Positions 36,879 through 46,387 of a stretch of 64,000 bases of DNA are shown piece by piece. Location: NCBI RefSeq assembly GCF_001006285.1, contig NZ_LBBT01000184.1:1-64000 (forward strand), read 5' to 3'. The translations under genes and the position numbers were made by a program. The notes below the pieces were generated by a model. It was not told the origin of the DNA. It did not search any database and saw only the letters and a program-made list of their open reading frames with translations. The stretch is from Paraclostridium benzoelyticum. Its GTDB lineage: Bacteria > Bacillota > Clostridia > Peptostreptococcales > Peptostreptococcaceae. How positions within the stretch are numbered: the first letter of the stretch is position 1; every line of letters starts with the position of its first letter.

Positions 36879-38030
36879 TTAATTCTTGTATTCAGAAAAG
36901 GATAAATAAAAGCAAGACCCTTTATTTATTTCACTATCTACCACTACTATTCCATTACATAAATCACACACATGTGATACTAAACTTAAACCTATACCAT
37001 ATCCATCTTTTTTTAAATCATTAATTCTATATTTATTGTTAAATATATTATCTATAAAATTTTTTTCCATCCCAATTCCGTTATCTTCTACTTTAATTAT
37101 TACGCTATTGTATTTATTTCTTACAGATACTCTTATTTTTTTATTCTCACCATACTTTACTGCGTTATCAACCAAATTACTTACTGCTCGATATATCCAT
37201 CTTTCCTTAGCCAAAATAGTTGTATTATTTTCTTCATCAAAATCAAACTCAATATTTTTATAATTTTTTTGATATATATCACAAACACTCGCACATACTA
37301 AAGAAACATCTACCCCCACCATCTCATCATCTGTTTTTAAGTCACTTAAAGTTAATACATCATCTATACTATCAGTAATATTATCTATCAATTTAATATA
37401 CTCTTGATTGTTGTCTATTTCTAAATTGGTTCTTAATATAGCAATAGCATTTTTTTGTTCATGTGATAAATAAGAATTTAACTTTTTATAGTCCTCTAAA
37501 TTTTGTTTAAATTTTTCCTTTATATTTTCATAAGCTATTCCAAAAGTTTTGCTTACTAAGTATGGATTAAAATCATCATCAAGTTCATTTAAATTTTTCA
37601 CAATATTTTCTATTTCTTTATCATGAATCTTATTTAATACTATCCACAATATTAAAGATGACAATATTAAAACAAAGAAAAAGATTAAAACTATACTTAA
37701 TATGTCTTTAAATCCTATCTTCAGGTAAGCTCTTCCGATTTCAGCTACATCTACTAACTTACTTGTACCTGTCATTTTATGACTTTCAAAGCTTTCATTA
37801 TACTCTTTTAAATTTGGATAACTGCCTTCCTTTAGTGCTCTATATATTAAATCTCCTTCATTAGATATAGAAGTACTAATAATAATAGCTTTCGCATCTT
37901 TTATATTTGTTTTAGCTTCTAAATTATTAAAAGATCCTTTTATTTTATATAATCCAACTCCTATAACAAGTGATAGTATTAATGAATATATTATTATAGC
38001 TAGTCCACTTTTAAAGTTTACTCTACGCAT
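36879..38030 (-). CDS. Sensor histidine kinase
   Basis: 383 residues from the ATG at 38028-38030; a TTG six bases earlier is in frame but spaced worse from AGGAAAGGGC. Two membrane spans (about 10-30 and 110-135) flank an extracytoplasmic sensor of about 80 residues. The phospho-His motif is divergent, YLSHEQKNAIAILRTNLE near 190. ATPase boxes NLVDNAVKYG, VEDNGIGM and GYGIGLSLVSHV. It overlaps the response regulator gene by 13 nt. It probably senses the substrate of the downstream ABC exporter. Confidence 0.9.
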   Translation of the reverse strand: MRRVNFKSGLAIIIYSLILSLVIGVGLYKIKGSFNNLEAKTNIKDAKAIIISTSISNEGDLIYRALKEGSYPNLKEYNESFESHKMTGTSKLVDVAEIGRAYLKIGFKDILSIVLIFFFVLILSSLILWIVLNKIHDKEIENIVKNLNELDDDFNPYLVSKTFGIAYENIKEKFKQNLEDYKKLNSYLSHEQKNAIAILRTNLEIDNNQEYIKLIDNITDSIDDVLTLSDLKTDDEMVGVDVSLVCASVCDIYQKNYKNIEFDFDEENNTTILAKERWIYRAVSNLVDNAVKYGENKKIRVSVRNKYNSVIIKVEDNGIGMEKNFIDNIFNNKYRINDLKKDGYGIGLSLVSHVCDLCNGIVVVDSEINKGSCFYLSFSEYKN

Positions 38031-38689
38031 AAACAATAGCCCTTTCCTCTAACATTAACTAATACATCTTGACCTTGTATATTTTTCAATTTATTTTTTA
38101 ACCTTGATATATGTACTCTTAATACTGATGAAAATGGATCAAAGTTTTCATCATATACATGTTCTACAATTTCCTCACTAGAAACAACTGCAGGGTGTTT
38201 ATAGCAGATGTACTCTAATATATCAAACTCTTTTATTGCAAGTATTACCTCTTTTTCATCTATATACACAGTACGATTTACTGGGTTAAGTTTTAAAGTT
38301 CCAATATTTATAATTGGATTAGTTCTCCCATGGAATCTTCTTATTACTGCGTGAATTCTTGCCCTAACTTCTAATAGTTGAAATGGCTTTGTTATATAAT
38401 CATCTGCTCCATTATCTAATCCTATTGCTAAGTCTGATACATTATCTCTTGCTGTTATTATTATTATTGGTGTATCTATTGACTTTTTTCTAAGGTATTT
38501 TAGTACTTCTATTCCATCAGTATCTGGAAGGTTTAAATCTAATAATATAACATCATATTCATTAATGCTTGCTTTCTCCTCTCCTTCTTCTCCAGTATTT
38601 GATATATCTACTTTAAAGTTCATATTTTCTAACCCTTTTTTCATTGAGTTTGACAGTTCTATATTATCTTCTATAACTAGTAATCTCAT
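38018..38689 (-). CDS. OmpR-family response regulator
   Basis: 223 residues. Receiver with VIEDNIE, phospho-Asp in VILLDLNLPDTDG, IITARD and DDYITKPF, then a winged helix ending VLVNVRGKGYCL. It is co-transcribed with the overlapping kinase gene. The same direct-repeat site lies upstream of this gene and upstream of the ABC operon, so it most likely activates both, including itself. RBS AGGAGAT. Confidence 0.92.
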   Translation of the reverse strand: MRLLVIEDNIELSNSMKKGLENMNFKVDISNTGEEGEEKASINEYDVILLDLNLPDTDGIEVLKYLRKKSIDTPIIIITARDNVSDLAIGLDNGADDYITKPFQLLEVRARIHAVIRRFHGRTNPIINIGTLKLNPVNRTVYIDEKEVILAIKEFDILEYICYKHPAVVSSEEIVEHVYDENFDPFSSVLRVHISRLKNKLKNIQGQDVLVNVRGKGYCLCVE

Positions 38690-38752
38690 TTTTATATCTC
38701 CTTATAAATCAATAAATTAAAATTTTATATCATTATACTTTATCATATTTAA

Positions 38753-38770
38753 TGTTTATCCAATGTTAAC
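38753..38770. promoter_or_regulatory. Direct-repeat operator upstream of regulator gene
   Basis: TGTTTATCCAATGTTAAC: two heptamers 11 bp apart, matching the site at 36834-36851 in 16 of 18 bases, including the outer flanks. It lies 64 nt upstream of the response-regulator start. Confidence 0.75.
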
Positions 38771-38793
38771 AGGTTATACAATATAAATAAAAA

Positions 38794-38838
38794 AAAATGT
38801 AGTTACTAAGTTTTCACACTTAATAACTACATTTTTTT
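38794..38838 (-). terminator. Terminator of the oxidoreductase operon
   Basis: Stem AATGTAGTTACTAAG / CTTAATAACTACATT with one mismatch and T-runs on both sides, just after the stop of the 311-residue membrane protein gene. Confidence 0.85.
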
Positions 38839-38840
38839 AT

Positions 38841-39776
38841 CTATTTATTTTCAGCTAATACTTGTTGATACGCATCAGTATCTGTGTAAATTTCATCCTT
38901 TATTGGATTAAGTTTATTTTTTCTTACCTTATTAAATTGGTAAATTGCTAAAGCTGCATTCACAGCTAAAGATATTAAACTTACCACAAAGAAAGCTGTT
39001 TTGTTATGTGTTGTAGGAACTGGTGCTATTCTATCAGCAAATTGAGGAACAGTCATAACAAACATAATCCAAAGAGCTAATGTTTGAGCACGATGTTGCA
39101 ACCAAGCTCCTTTTTTTATAAAGAAAGTTGGTATTGTACATGAAAGTAATAAAGCTACTCCACAATAAATTGAGTGGTCTGATATACAGTTATAAGTATA
39201 AGCGAAATTCCATACATCATAAGCTATAACCCATGTCCATATCATATCTGGCCATATCATATCCTTTGTTTTATCTTTAGATATAAATATTCCATAACAA
39301 CCACAAATTGTAACTATATTTAATAAACCTGCTATACCATTCATAATATTCCAAGGTCCAGATATAGTCCAAAGATTATCTACGACTCCACCATCAGTTA
39401 ATCCATAAGTGAAAATTTGAAAATCTCTAATAGAAGCTTCAAATATATTTAATGCTAAAATAATCGCTGGAAGAGCCAATGCCCATTTTTTCTTTTGTAA
39501 CGATGGAATATATCTAAGAGCCATAAACCAAACACACCCAGCAAGTGCCGAATAAGTTTTAACCCAGTTAAACCAAGTTCCTGTTCCATATTCATTGCCT
39601 GGCGCTGCTGTAGTTGGCCAAACAAAAATTGTTAAAAATGTAGGCACTATTATAAACAATAATATTCCCGTCCATTTTGTTGATCTTCCAAGTTCATTAA
39701 ATGCCATCAATGCAAGTAATACAAATAGGAAAATTCCCCATCCTTCAAAGGTCATTTTTTCATATAAAATCCCCAT
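38841..39776 (-). CDS. Multi-pass membrane protein (DUF5692-like)
   Basis: 311 residues with about eight to nine hydrophobic spans and many aromatic residues, many Trp. Stretches such as WNIMNGIAGLLNIVTICG and WPDMIWTWVIAYDVWNFAYTYN resemble the uncharacterised DUF5692 membrane family, recalled from memory and not checked. No catalytic motif is evident. It follows the iron-sulfur/flavin oxidoreductase gene by 30 nt and so may be its membrane anchor or a transporter for the substrate. RBS TTAGGGG. Confidence 0.65.
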   Translation of the reverse strand: MGILYEKMTFEGWGIFLFVLLALMAFNELGRSTKWTGILLFIIVPTFLTIFVWPTTAAPGNEYGTGTWFNWVKTYSALAGCVWFMALRYIPSLQKKKWALALPAIILALNIFEASIRDFQIFTYGLTDGGVVDNLWTISGPWNIMNGIAGLLNIVTICGCYGIFISKDKTKDMIWPDMIWTWVIAYDVWNFAYTYNCISDHSIYCGVALLLSCTIPTFFIKKGAWLQHRAQTLALWIMFVMTVPQFADRIAPVPTTHNKTAFFVVSLISLAVNAALAIYQFNKVRKNKLNPIKDEIYTDTDAYQQVLAENK

Positions 39777-39806
39777 AATGCACCCCTAATCTATTTTATT
39801 TTAATT

Positions 39807-42491
39807 TTATTTTGCAAATACATCCTTAACTTTCTTTCCTATTATTCTACCTTTTCTTCTTATAACGTTTTTAACTACTGCTGGTTTTAAATCTTCATAA
39901 GCTACACCTTCTGCATCATATTTTCTTACTAATGATATAGCGTCAAACTTACATTTTGTAGTACATTGACCACAACCTACGCACATATATTCATCTACAA
40001 CAGTAGCTCCACAACCTAAACATCTTTCTGTTTCTTTTTTCATTTGTTCTTCTGTAAAAGTAAGACGCATATCTTTGAAAGATTCTTTTGCATCTACGCC
40101 AGATTTATGATTTGGTCTTTGTCTTGGCATATTGTCATATCCTTCTAATTGTAAGCTTTTCTTATCAAATTCATGATAATCTCTTCTATCACGTCCATTT
40201 ACTAAACTTTGCCCTGGCTGAACAAAACGGTGAATTGATATAGCTCCTTGTTTGCCTGCTGCTATTGCATCTATTGCAAATCTAGGACCAGTGTATGAAT
40301 CTCCTCCCGCAAATATATCAGGTTCATTTGTTTGATAAGTAAATCCATCAACTTTTATTGTGTTATTAGGATTTAACTCTGCTTTACTTCCTTTAAGTAA
40401 ATCACCCCAGTCAATACTTTGACCTACTGAAATTAGAACATAATCAGCATCTACTACTTTTAAATTCTCTTCATCAAATACTGGAGAGAATCTTCCGTTT
40501 TCATCAAATACAGAAACACATTTCTTAAATTCAACCCCTACTACTTTTCCATCTTCTACAATTATTCTATTAGGTCCCCAAGAGTTATTTATTACTATAT
40601 CCTCTTCTAAAGCTTCTTCTATTTCTTCTTCTAAAGCAGGCATTTGTTCACGATTTTCTAAGCAGAACATATTTACACTATCTGCACCTACTCTTGTTGC
40701 ATTTCTTGCAACGTCTATCGCAACATTTCCTCCACCTATAACAACTCCTTTTCCATTTAGTTTTACATCTTCACCTAAATTAACATCACGTACAAATTCT
40801 ACTCCTGGTATAACACCTTCTGCATCTTCACCTTCTATATTTAATCTTCTACCAGCTTGTGCCCCGATTGCCAAATAGAAAGCTTTATATCCATCTTTTC
40901 TTAATTCATCTAATGTAATATCCTTACCTACTTCTATACCTGTTTTAAATTCTACGCCCATTTGTCTTAGTATTTCTATTTCAGCATTAACTACTTCTTT
41001 TTCCAATCTGAAAGAAGGAATTCCTAAAGTTAACATACCACCAAGAGCTTTTTGTTTTTCAAATACTGTTACCTTGTATCCATCTATTGATAAATAATAT
41101 GCACATGAAAGCCCAGCAGGTCCTCCACCTATTATTGCAATCTTTTTACCGTAATTATGTCTTTTTTTAGGAATGAATCTATGCTCTTCTTTTAAGTCTT
41201 GTTCAGCTACAAACTTTTTAATTTCATCTATAGCTATTGGTGAATCTATATCCCCTCTTGTACATGCTGATTCACACTTTCTTGGGCAGATACGACCACA
41301 TATAGCTGGGAATGGATTTTCTTGTTTTATAAGTTCCAAAGCTTCTTTGTATCTTCCTTGTGATGCAAGTTTAATATATCCTTGAACAGCTATATGAGCA
41401 GGGCATGCAGTCTTACATGGACTTGTTCCACTTTCTACTACATCTTCTCTATTAATTCTATAATCTTCATTCCATCTCTCTGGTCCCCAATTAGTATTTC
41501 TTGGCGTTTCTTTTCTTTCTATTTTGTCTACAATAGGTTTACTAGAACATAATTTTTGACCAAGTTTTAAAGCATTAGTTGGACAGTTAACTACACACTC
41601 TCCACAAGCAACGCACTTATCTTTATCTACTTTAGATACATAGTTAGAACGTACCATATCAGTATTTGCAAACATATTTCCACCCTTAAGTGCTAAACAA
41701 GAACATCCACAGCAATTGCATATTGCATGAGTTTTTCCTGATCCATCTAAGTTTGGTATTTGGTGCATTAACCCATTTTCTTCAGCTCTTTTTATTATTT
41801 CAAAAGCTTCTTCTCTAGTTATTTTTTTACCTCTACCTGTTCTTATGTAGTATTCAGCTGCATGGCCTAATTGAATACACATATCTTCTTTTAGATGTCC
41901 GCATCCTTCTCCCATACTTTCTCTTGCTGTACGACATGAACAGTCTGATACAGAGAATTTATCACTCTCATTTAAATATTTTGATATTTCCTCATATGAA
42001 GCTCTTCTTGTTTCTCCATCTATTGCAGTTTCTATTGGAATAACACGCATAAGCCCTACACCTGGAGGAAAACTTCCTGTAGATCTTGGTCCATTTTCCA
42101 CACCATAATCATGAAATGCTTTAGGAATTTGCGGATATTTTTTAGCCTGTTCCTTATTGTTAACCATCATTTCCATAATTCCTGGTACCCAAGTTTCATA
42201 CCAGAAAGTATCTACACCATCTATTTCGTTAACGAAAACTACCCCTATTTCTGATAATTCTAATAGTAGCTCTGTACACTTCTCAACACTCTTACCACAT
42301 AAAGGTGCTACTTTCTCAGCTGTTGTTTTCTTTCTAATCTCCATACAAAGTAAAACTTCTGCCATTTCATCTGTTACAACTGGCTCTAAAATTCTATAAC
42401 GTGCATCATTTTCACCAAAGTACCCTCTAGACCCTGGTTTCTTTCCACTAACTTGGTTTGCAAATTGAAGAACCTTTTCTTTAACTGCCAT
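39807..42491 (-). CDS. Iron-sulfur/FAD oxidoreductase, GltD-like fusion
   Basis: 894 residues. Order: N-terminal winged-helix-like segment (about 40-110); a cysteine region with CSCRTARESMGEGC and CNCCGCSC (about 185-270); a [4Fe-4S] site CVACGECVVNCP near 295; a GltD/DPYD-like iron-sulfur helical domain (CKTACPAHIAVQGY, CGRICPRKCESAC; about 360-420); an FAD/NAD(P) domain with IAIIGGGPAGLSCAYYL near 450 and VVIGGGNVAIDVARN near 590; and a C-terminal double site CLGCGA..CVGCGQCTTKC. It should move electrons between NAD(P)H and ferredoxin or another carrier. It is encoded with HypB and a membrane protein; the substrate is unknown. Confidence 0.85.
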   Translation of the reverse strand: MAVKEKVLQFANQVSGKKPGSRGYFGENDARYRILEPVVTDEMAEVLLCMEIRKKTTAEKVAPLCGKSVEKCTELLLELSEIGVVFVNEIDGVDTFWYETWVPGIMEMMVNNKEQAKKYPQIPKAFHDYGVENGPRSTGSFPPGVGLMRVIPIETAIDGETRRASYEEISKYLNESDKFSVSDCSCRTARESMGEGCGHLKEDMCIQLGHAAEYYIRTGRGKKITREEAFEIIKRAEENGLMHQIPNLDGSGKTHAICNCCGCSCLALKGGNMFANTDMVRSNYVSKVDKDKCVACGECVVNCPTNALKLGQKLCSSKPIVDKIERKETPRNTNWGPERWNEDYRINREDVVESGTSPCKTACPAHIAVQGYIKLASQGRYKEALELIKQENPFPAICGRICPRKCESACTRGDIDSPIAIDEIKKFVAEQDLKEEHRFIPKKRHNYGKKIAIIGGGPAGLSCAYYLSIDGYKVTVFEKQKALGGMLTLGIPSFRLEKEVVNAEIEILRQMGVEFKTGIEVGKDITLDELRKDGYKAFYLAIGAQAGRRLNIEGEDAEGVIPGVEFVRDVNLGEDVKLNGKGVVIGGGNVAIDVARNATRVGADSVNMFCLENREQMPALEEEIEEALEEDIVINNSWGPNRIIVEDGKVVGVEFKKCVSVFDENGRFSPVFDEENLKVVDADYVLISVGQSIDWGDLLKGSKAELNPNNTIKVDGFTYQTNEPDIFAGGDSYTGPRFAIDAIAAGKQGAISIHRFVQPGQSLVNGRDRRDYHEFDKKSLQLEGYDNMPRQRPNHKSGVDAKESFKDMRLTFTEEQMKKETERCLGCGATVVDEYMCVGCGQCTTKCKFDAISLVRKYDAEGVAYEDLKPAVVKNVIRRKGRIIGKKVKDVFAK

Positions 42492-42526
42492 CTTAATCCC
42501 CCTAAAAATTATAATTTTTATATTTT

Positions 42527-43195
42527 TTAATTATTCCAAGTCTTTACTTCTTCTCTTATCCAATTAGCCCATTCATCTATACCTTCTCCAGTTTTAGCTG
42601 ATATCTCTATAACTTTTGCATTTGGATTTCTTTTTTTAATATGTTCTTTAACTAAATCTAAATCAAAGTCAAAATACTCTATAGCATCAATTTTATTTAT
42701 TAAAACCACATCCACTACTGAAAATATTAATGGGTATTTTAAAGGTTTATCATGTCCTTCTGGTACGCTAAGTATCATAGCATTTTTAGAAGAACCAGTA
42801 TCAAATTCTGCTGGACATACTAAATTCCCCACATTTTCTAATATTACAAATTCAACATCATCTGTTCCAAGCTCTACTAAACCTTGCTTAGTCATATCTG
42901 CATCTAAATGACACATTCCACCTGTATGTAACTGTATTACCTTTGCCCCTGTTTTTGAAACAGTATCAGCATCAACATCTGAATCTATATCAGCTTCCAT
43001 AACCCCTATTTTCATCTCATCTTTTAAAGCTTCAATAGTTCTTAAAACTGTTGTAGTCTTCCCTGAACCAGGAGAAGACATTAAATTTAATAAAAAAGTA
43101 TTTTCTTTCTTTAAGTCAGATCTAAGCAAATCTGCTTGTTCATCATTATTCTTAAAAACACTTTCCTTTATCTCTATAACTTTATACTTTTCCAT
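42527..43195 (-). CDS. hypB: HypB-like nickel GTPase
   Basis: 222 residues. Walker A SSPGSGKTT near 41-48, the metal pair Cys95-His96 in MCHLDAD, Cys127 in LVCPAEF, and the G4 motif INKID. HypB inserts nickel into [NiFe]-hydrogenase. The N-terminal CxxCGC and His-rich metal stores of some HypB proteins are absent. No hypA or hydrogenase gene is in the window; the adjacent oxidoreductase and membrane protein genes form its operon. So it may serve another nickel enzyme or process. RBS AGGGGG. Confidence 0.9.
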   Translation of the reverse strand: MEKYKVIEIKESVFKNNDEQADLLRSDLKKENTFLLNLMSSPGSGKTTTVLRTIEALKDEMKIGVMEADIDSDVDADTVSKTGAKVIQLHTGGMCHLDADMTKQGLVELGTDDVEFVILENVGNLVCPAEFDTGSSKNAMILSVPEGHDKPLKYPLIFSVVDVVLINKIDAIEYFDFDLDLVKEHIKKRNPNAKVIEISAKTGEGIDEWANWIREEVKTWNN

Positions 43196-43503
43196 AAACT
43201 TACCCCCTAATATTTATTGATATTGTTAAAAGTATTTAGTATATTTACAATCAATCCTTTTACTTTGATTAATCTTATATCATCATTTGTTAACTTTGTA
43301 ACATTCAACACAGAATTAATTTCACCGAATCACATTCTGTAATTAAAATATATCATCTTTACCATATTTTGTAAATGTATACATGTCGTTTTCATTTGCT
43401 TTCTTTCACAACTTTTCATTATATATTTACTTTTTTTATGCTATACTAAATAATTATATAATTTACTGTATTCACATTGCAGTGCTATAGAAAGGTATTT
43501 GTC
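43196..43503. promoter_or_regulatory. Divergent promoter region hypB / tetR
   Basis: 308 nt without an ORF I can support. It is very AT-rich and must hold the promoters of the hypB operon and of the TetR-type gene. A TATACT element near 43442 could be the -10 of the TetR gene. A perfect palindrome ATGTATACAT at 43375-43384, within the flanks TAA..GTC, is a candidate TetR operator. Nothing else recognised. Confidence 0.45.
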
Positions 43504-44115
43504 ATGAAAAAATTAACTAATAGACAAAAACAAGCTATTGCAACCAAACTTAGAATTACACAAGTAGCAACTGAACTTTTTAAATTAAATGGATTTGATA
43601 GTGTAAAAATTCAAGATATCTGCCAAGCTGCAGAAATTTCAATAGGAGCTTTTTATCATCATTTTAAATCAAAAGCAGAAATAATCAACACGGCTTATGA
43701 ACAAGTTGATATTTTAGTATTAGATAGACTTGAAACAAAAGATTTAGATTTAAATCTCGATAAATTATTATTTTTATTAGGTGAAGGTGCTATTGTCATG
43801 GAAGAACTTGGTTGGGTATTTGTAAGTGAAATATATAAAAATTTACTTTCAATAGAATCAAAGTATTCTACTAAACCTGACCGTTATATAGCATTAGAAG
43901 TTAGATCTATTATAGAAGATTCACTAAAAAGTGGTGAGTTAAATAGCTCTATTTCTTCATTTGATTTGACTATGATAATTATGAGAATATCTAGAGGTAC
44001 CATATTTGACTGGTGTCTTCATGAGGGAAGTTATGATCTTAAATCCAGAATGGAATTTGAATTAAACTTACTTCTTTCTAATTTTAAAACTCAAAAACAT
44101 ATTAAGCATAACTAA
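43504..44115 (+). CDS. TetR-family transcriptional regulator
   Basis: 203 residues from the ATG at 43504, which has GAAAGG nine nt upstream; a non-ATG extension to 43477 lacks a site. The N-terminal TetR helix-turn-helix is clear: VATELFKLNGFDSVKIQDICQAAEISIGAFYHHFKSKAEIIN. The ligand domain is not recognisable. Its divergence from the hypB operon suggests it represses that operon, responding to an unknown small molecule. Confidence 0.88.
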   Translation: MKKLTNRQKQAIATKLRITQVATELFKLNGFDSVKIQDICQAAEISIGAFYHHFKSKAEIINTAYEQVDILVLDRLETKDLDLNLDKLLFLLGEGAIVMEELGWVFVSEIYKNLLSIESKYSTKPDRYIALEVRSIIEDSLKSGELNSSISSFDLTMIIMRISRGTIFDWCLHEGSYDLKSRMEFELNLLLSNFKTQKHIKHN

Positions 44116-44150
44116 AAAGGACTGTGAGTTTTATCTCACAGTCCTAAAAA
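44113..44150. terminator. Terminator between tetR and LTA synthase genes
   Basis: AGGACTGTGAG / CTCACAGTCCT, a perfect 11-bp stem with a 6-nt loop, flanked by A- and T/A-rich runs between convergent genes. Confidence 0.85.
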
Positions 44151-44171
44151 TTTAAAATCATTTTCTTTTAA

Positions 44172-46007
44172 TTATTTCATAGGTGAATATACACTATCTT
44201 TGTTTTCAGATATAAATTCGTCATTAAAGAAATTACTGTTATTTCCTAACTCTGACTCTACTGTTTTTAGTCCTTTATTTTCTATTAATGTTTTTTGGTT
44301 AGAGAATAAATTTGTTCCTAATCCTAGCTTATCACCACTAATTTTGATATCCATACTAGCTAAAATAGTTGGGAACATATCAAATGGAGCAAACTCTCTA
44401 TTTTTTGTGTTTTTTGTTTGTACTGGAGAATTTAATATTAAATTAAATATATTTCTTTTATACGATGGATCAAAATCTTTAAAAAAGTTTTTATCCATAC
44501 TTAAATGGTCTCCTGTTAGTACAATAGTAGTATTTTCATAAAATGGTTGTTGTTGAATCCATCTTACAAATTCAACTGTTTCTTTTGTTGAGTAAGAAAT
44601 AACATTCGCATATTGAGAGTCATGTTTTTTCTCTGCATTAGGTGATAGATACCCATCTGGAAAATGAGTATCAGCGGTTTCCATAGTAAAGTTAAATGGT
44701 TTACCTTCTTTAGATAATCTAGTTAACTCATCCTTAGCAAAATCATATAATTTATCATCTTCAAATCCCCACCAAACAGCATAATCTTGTGGAATAAGTT
44801 TTTTCTTTTTAGCAGCTTTATAATCAAATATATTGAAGTTACCATGAGTTTTAAAATAAGTTGTTAGTCCTCCAAAATCAGCATCAGCTCCGAACATTAT
44901 TGTCTGATTATAACCTTGTGATTCTAGCATATCTCCTATAGATATAGCTCCAGGTAAAAAACTACCAGAAGTTCCATATGAATTACCATCCATAGGTATT
45001 TTTAAAGGAATTCCCATTCCCATATTTATCATAGATGCTACAGACCAAGATGAACCATACGTTTGGTAAGGTCCTCCTAATTTATCATTATTTGAGAAAG
45101 ATACTCCTTCTTTTGATAATTCATATAATTCAGGCATTAGATTAACATCCATATTACCACCTAAATCTTTAGATAAGTAAGAATTTTCCACAGACTCTAA
45201 ATAAATATGAATTAAATTTCTTTTTTTATTAGGAAATGATATTTTAGTTTTGTTAGGGTCAACATAATTATCTGCTATGAATGTTGAATTAGATAAATAT
45301 GCACTAAAAACTTCTTTTAAGCGCAATTTTCCAAATCCATAACTTACGCCTCCTATTAAAACTATAAATGATAATACAATAGATGCCAATTTTAAATATC
45401 TTTGAGACAGTATCTTAATTTTTACATGATTTTTAACTACAAATATATCATAGTTAAAGTTTAAAACTATTAAAAATATAGTAGTTAATGTTACTGTTTT
45501 AAATATTGGATTACTTAAAATCTCTTGAGACATACCAGAAGCTGTTCCTTTAAGTGGAGATTTTAAATTGAAAAGAAATTGCTCTGGAGTAATTTCACCA
45601 AAGAAATTGACAAACCATCTTGAAAAAAATACAAATGTTACTCCAATTACAAAAAATACAACAGATATTATACTAACAACTAATACTTTTTTACTCATTT
45701 TATTAGTAATTTTTGAAAAGCTAACATTTGAGTTCAATACTCCTTTTGCAAAAATAAAGCAAACTCCTAAAAATAACGTGAATGCCATGTATTTATATGG
45801 AAATGCAGTTGTAGTGTACAAAACCCCTTCTAATATCTGAGGTTGATTAAATACGTATTTTACTAAATTTAATGATATTATATTAAATAATATAATAAAA
45901 AATAATAATTTTTTTATAATAGCCAAAGGTTTTTTATTATTTTCAAATAAAAAATAATCAACTAAAGATAGCAAAATACCTGGAATTAAATAACTTATTA
46001 TTTGCAT
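44172..46007 (-). CDS. LtaS/MdoB-type phosphoglycerol transferase
   Basis: 611 residues: five N-terminal membrane spans (within about 1-235) and an outside sulfatase-fold domain. Metal and active-site features: HIYLESVENSYL with the metal-binding Glu, the nucleophile region GSSWSVASM, MFGADADFGG, and METADTHFPDGYL and VLTGDHLSM. It should add glycerol-phosphate units to a lipid or glycan anchor (lipoteichoic-acid-like polymer). Context of the nucleophile resembles MdoB/OpgB, where the residue is Thr (GWTIAGM); here Ser is in that place. Single gene; RBS AGGGAGG. Confidence 0.85.
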   Translation of the reverse strand: MQIISYLIPGILLSLVDYFLFENNKKPLAIIKKLLFFIILFNIISLNLVKYVFNQPQILEGVLYTTTAFPYKYMAFTLFLGVCFIFAKGVLNSNVSFSKITNKMSKKVLVVSIISVVFFVIGVTFVFFSRWFVNFFGEITPEQFLFNLKSPLKGTASGMSQEILSNPIFKTVTLTTIFLIVLNFNYDIFVVKNHVKIKILSQRYLKLASIVLSFIVLIGGVSYGFGKLRLKEVFSAYLSNSTFIADNYVDPNKTKISFPNKKRNLIHIYLESVENSYLSKDLGGNMDVNLMPELYELSKEGVSFSNNDKLGGPYQTYGSSWSVASMINMGMGIPLKIPMDGNSYGTSGSFLPGAISIGDMLESQGYNQTIMFGADADFGGLTTYFKTHGNFNIFDYKAAKKKKLIPQDYAVWWGFEDDKLYDFAKDELTRLSKEGKPFNFTMETADTHFPDGYLSPNAEKKHDSQYANVISYSTKETVEFVRWIQQQPFYENTTIVLTGDHLSMDKNFFKDFDPSYKRNIFNLILNSPVQTKNTKNREFAPFDMFPTILASMDIKISGDKLGLGTNLFSNQKTLIENKGLKTVESELGNNSNFFNDEFISENKDSVYSPMK

Positions 46008-46387
46008 AAGTTCCCTCCTAATAAATATTTCATTCTGTTAATTTACTTATTAGCTTACATAAACATCAAATTATAGGATGTAGACATATCTAATTAGCAA
46101 AACCTAAAAATTAATTTGAATCATTTACCCGCTTATATATATTACCATATTTTGCCTTTATTTTTGTAGAATATTGTTATTTTTATGTATTTTTTAGGTT
46201 CTTTTAGCTAACTTTCTTATATTATCGCTTATTTACTAATTTTCAATTAAAATGTTTCTAAAAGGCAGTTCGTACTATAAATTTGTTATTCCCCTCTCAA
46301 AAATAAAAAAAAGAGCTTTTCATGTTTTTACACCAAAGTGTATAACAATCCAAACTCTTTCTATAATTATATTTTCTTAATATTTAT
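46008..46387. other. Intergenic region with L25 terminator
   Basis: 380 nt. The half nearest 46008 should contain the LTA synthase promoter; I see no supported ORF. The other half holds the terminator of the L25 gene (next entry). Confidence 0.5.
46304..46364 (-). terminator. Terminator of the L25 gene
   Basis: On the minus strand AAAGAG pairs with CTCTTT before an eight-T run, enclosing an inner hairpin TTATACAC / GTGTAA. A composite terminator 25 nt after the L25 stop. Confidence 0.65.
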
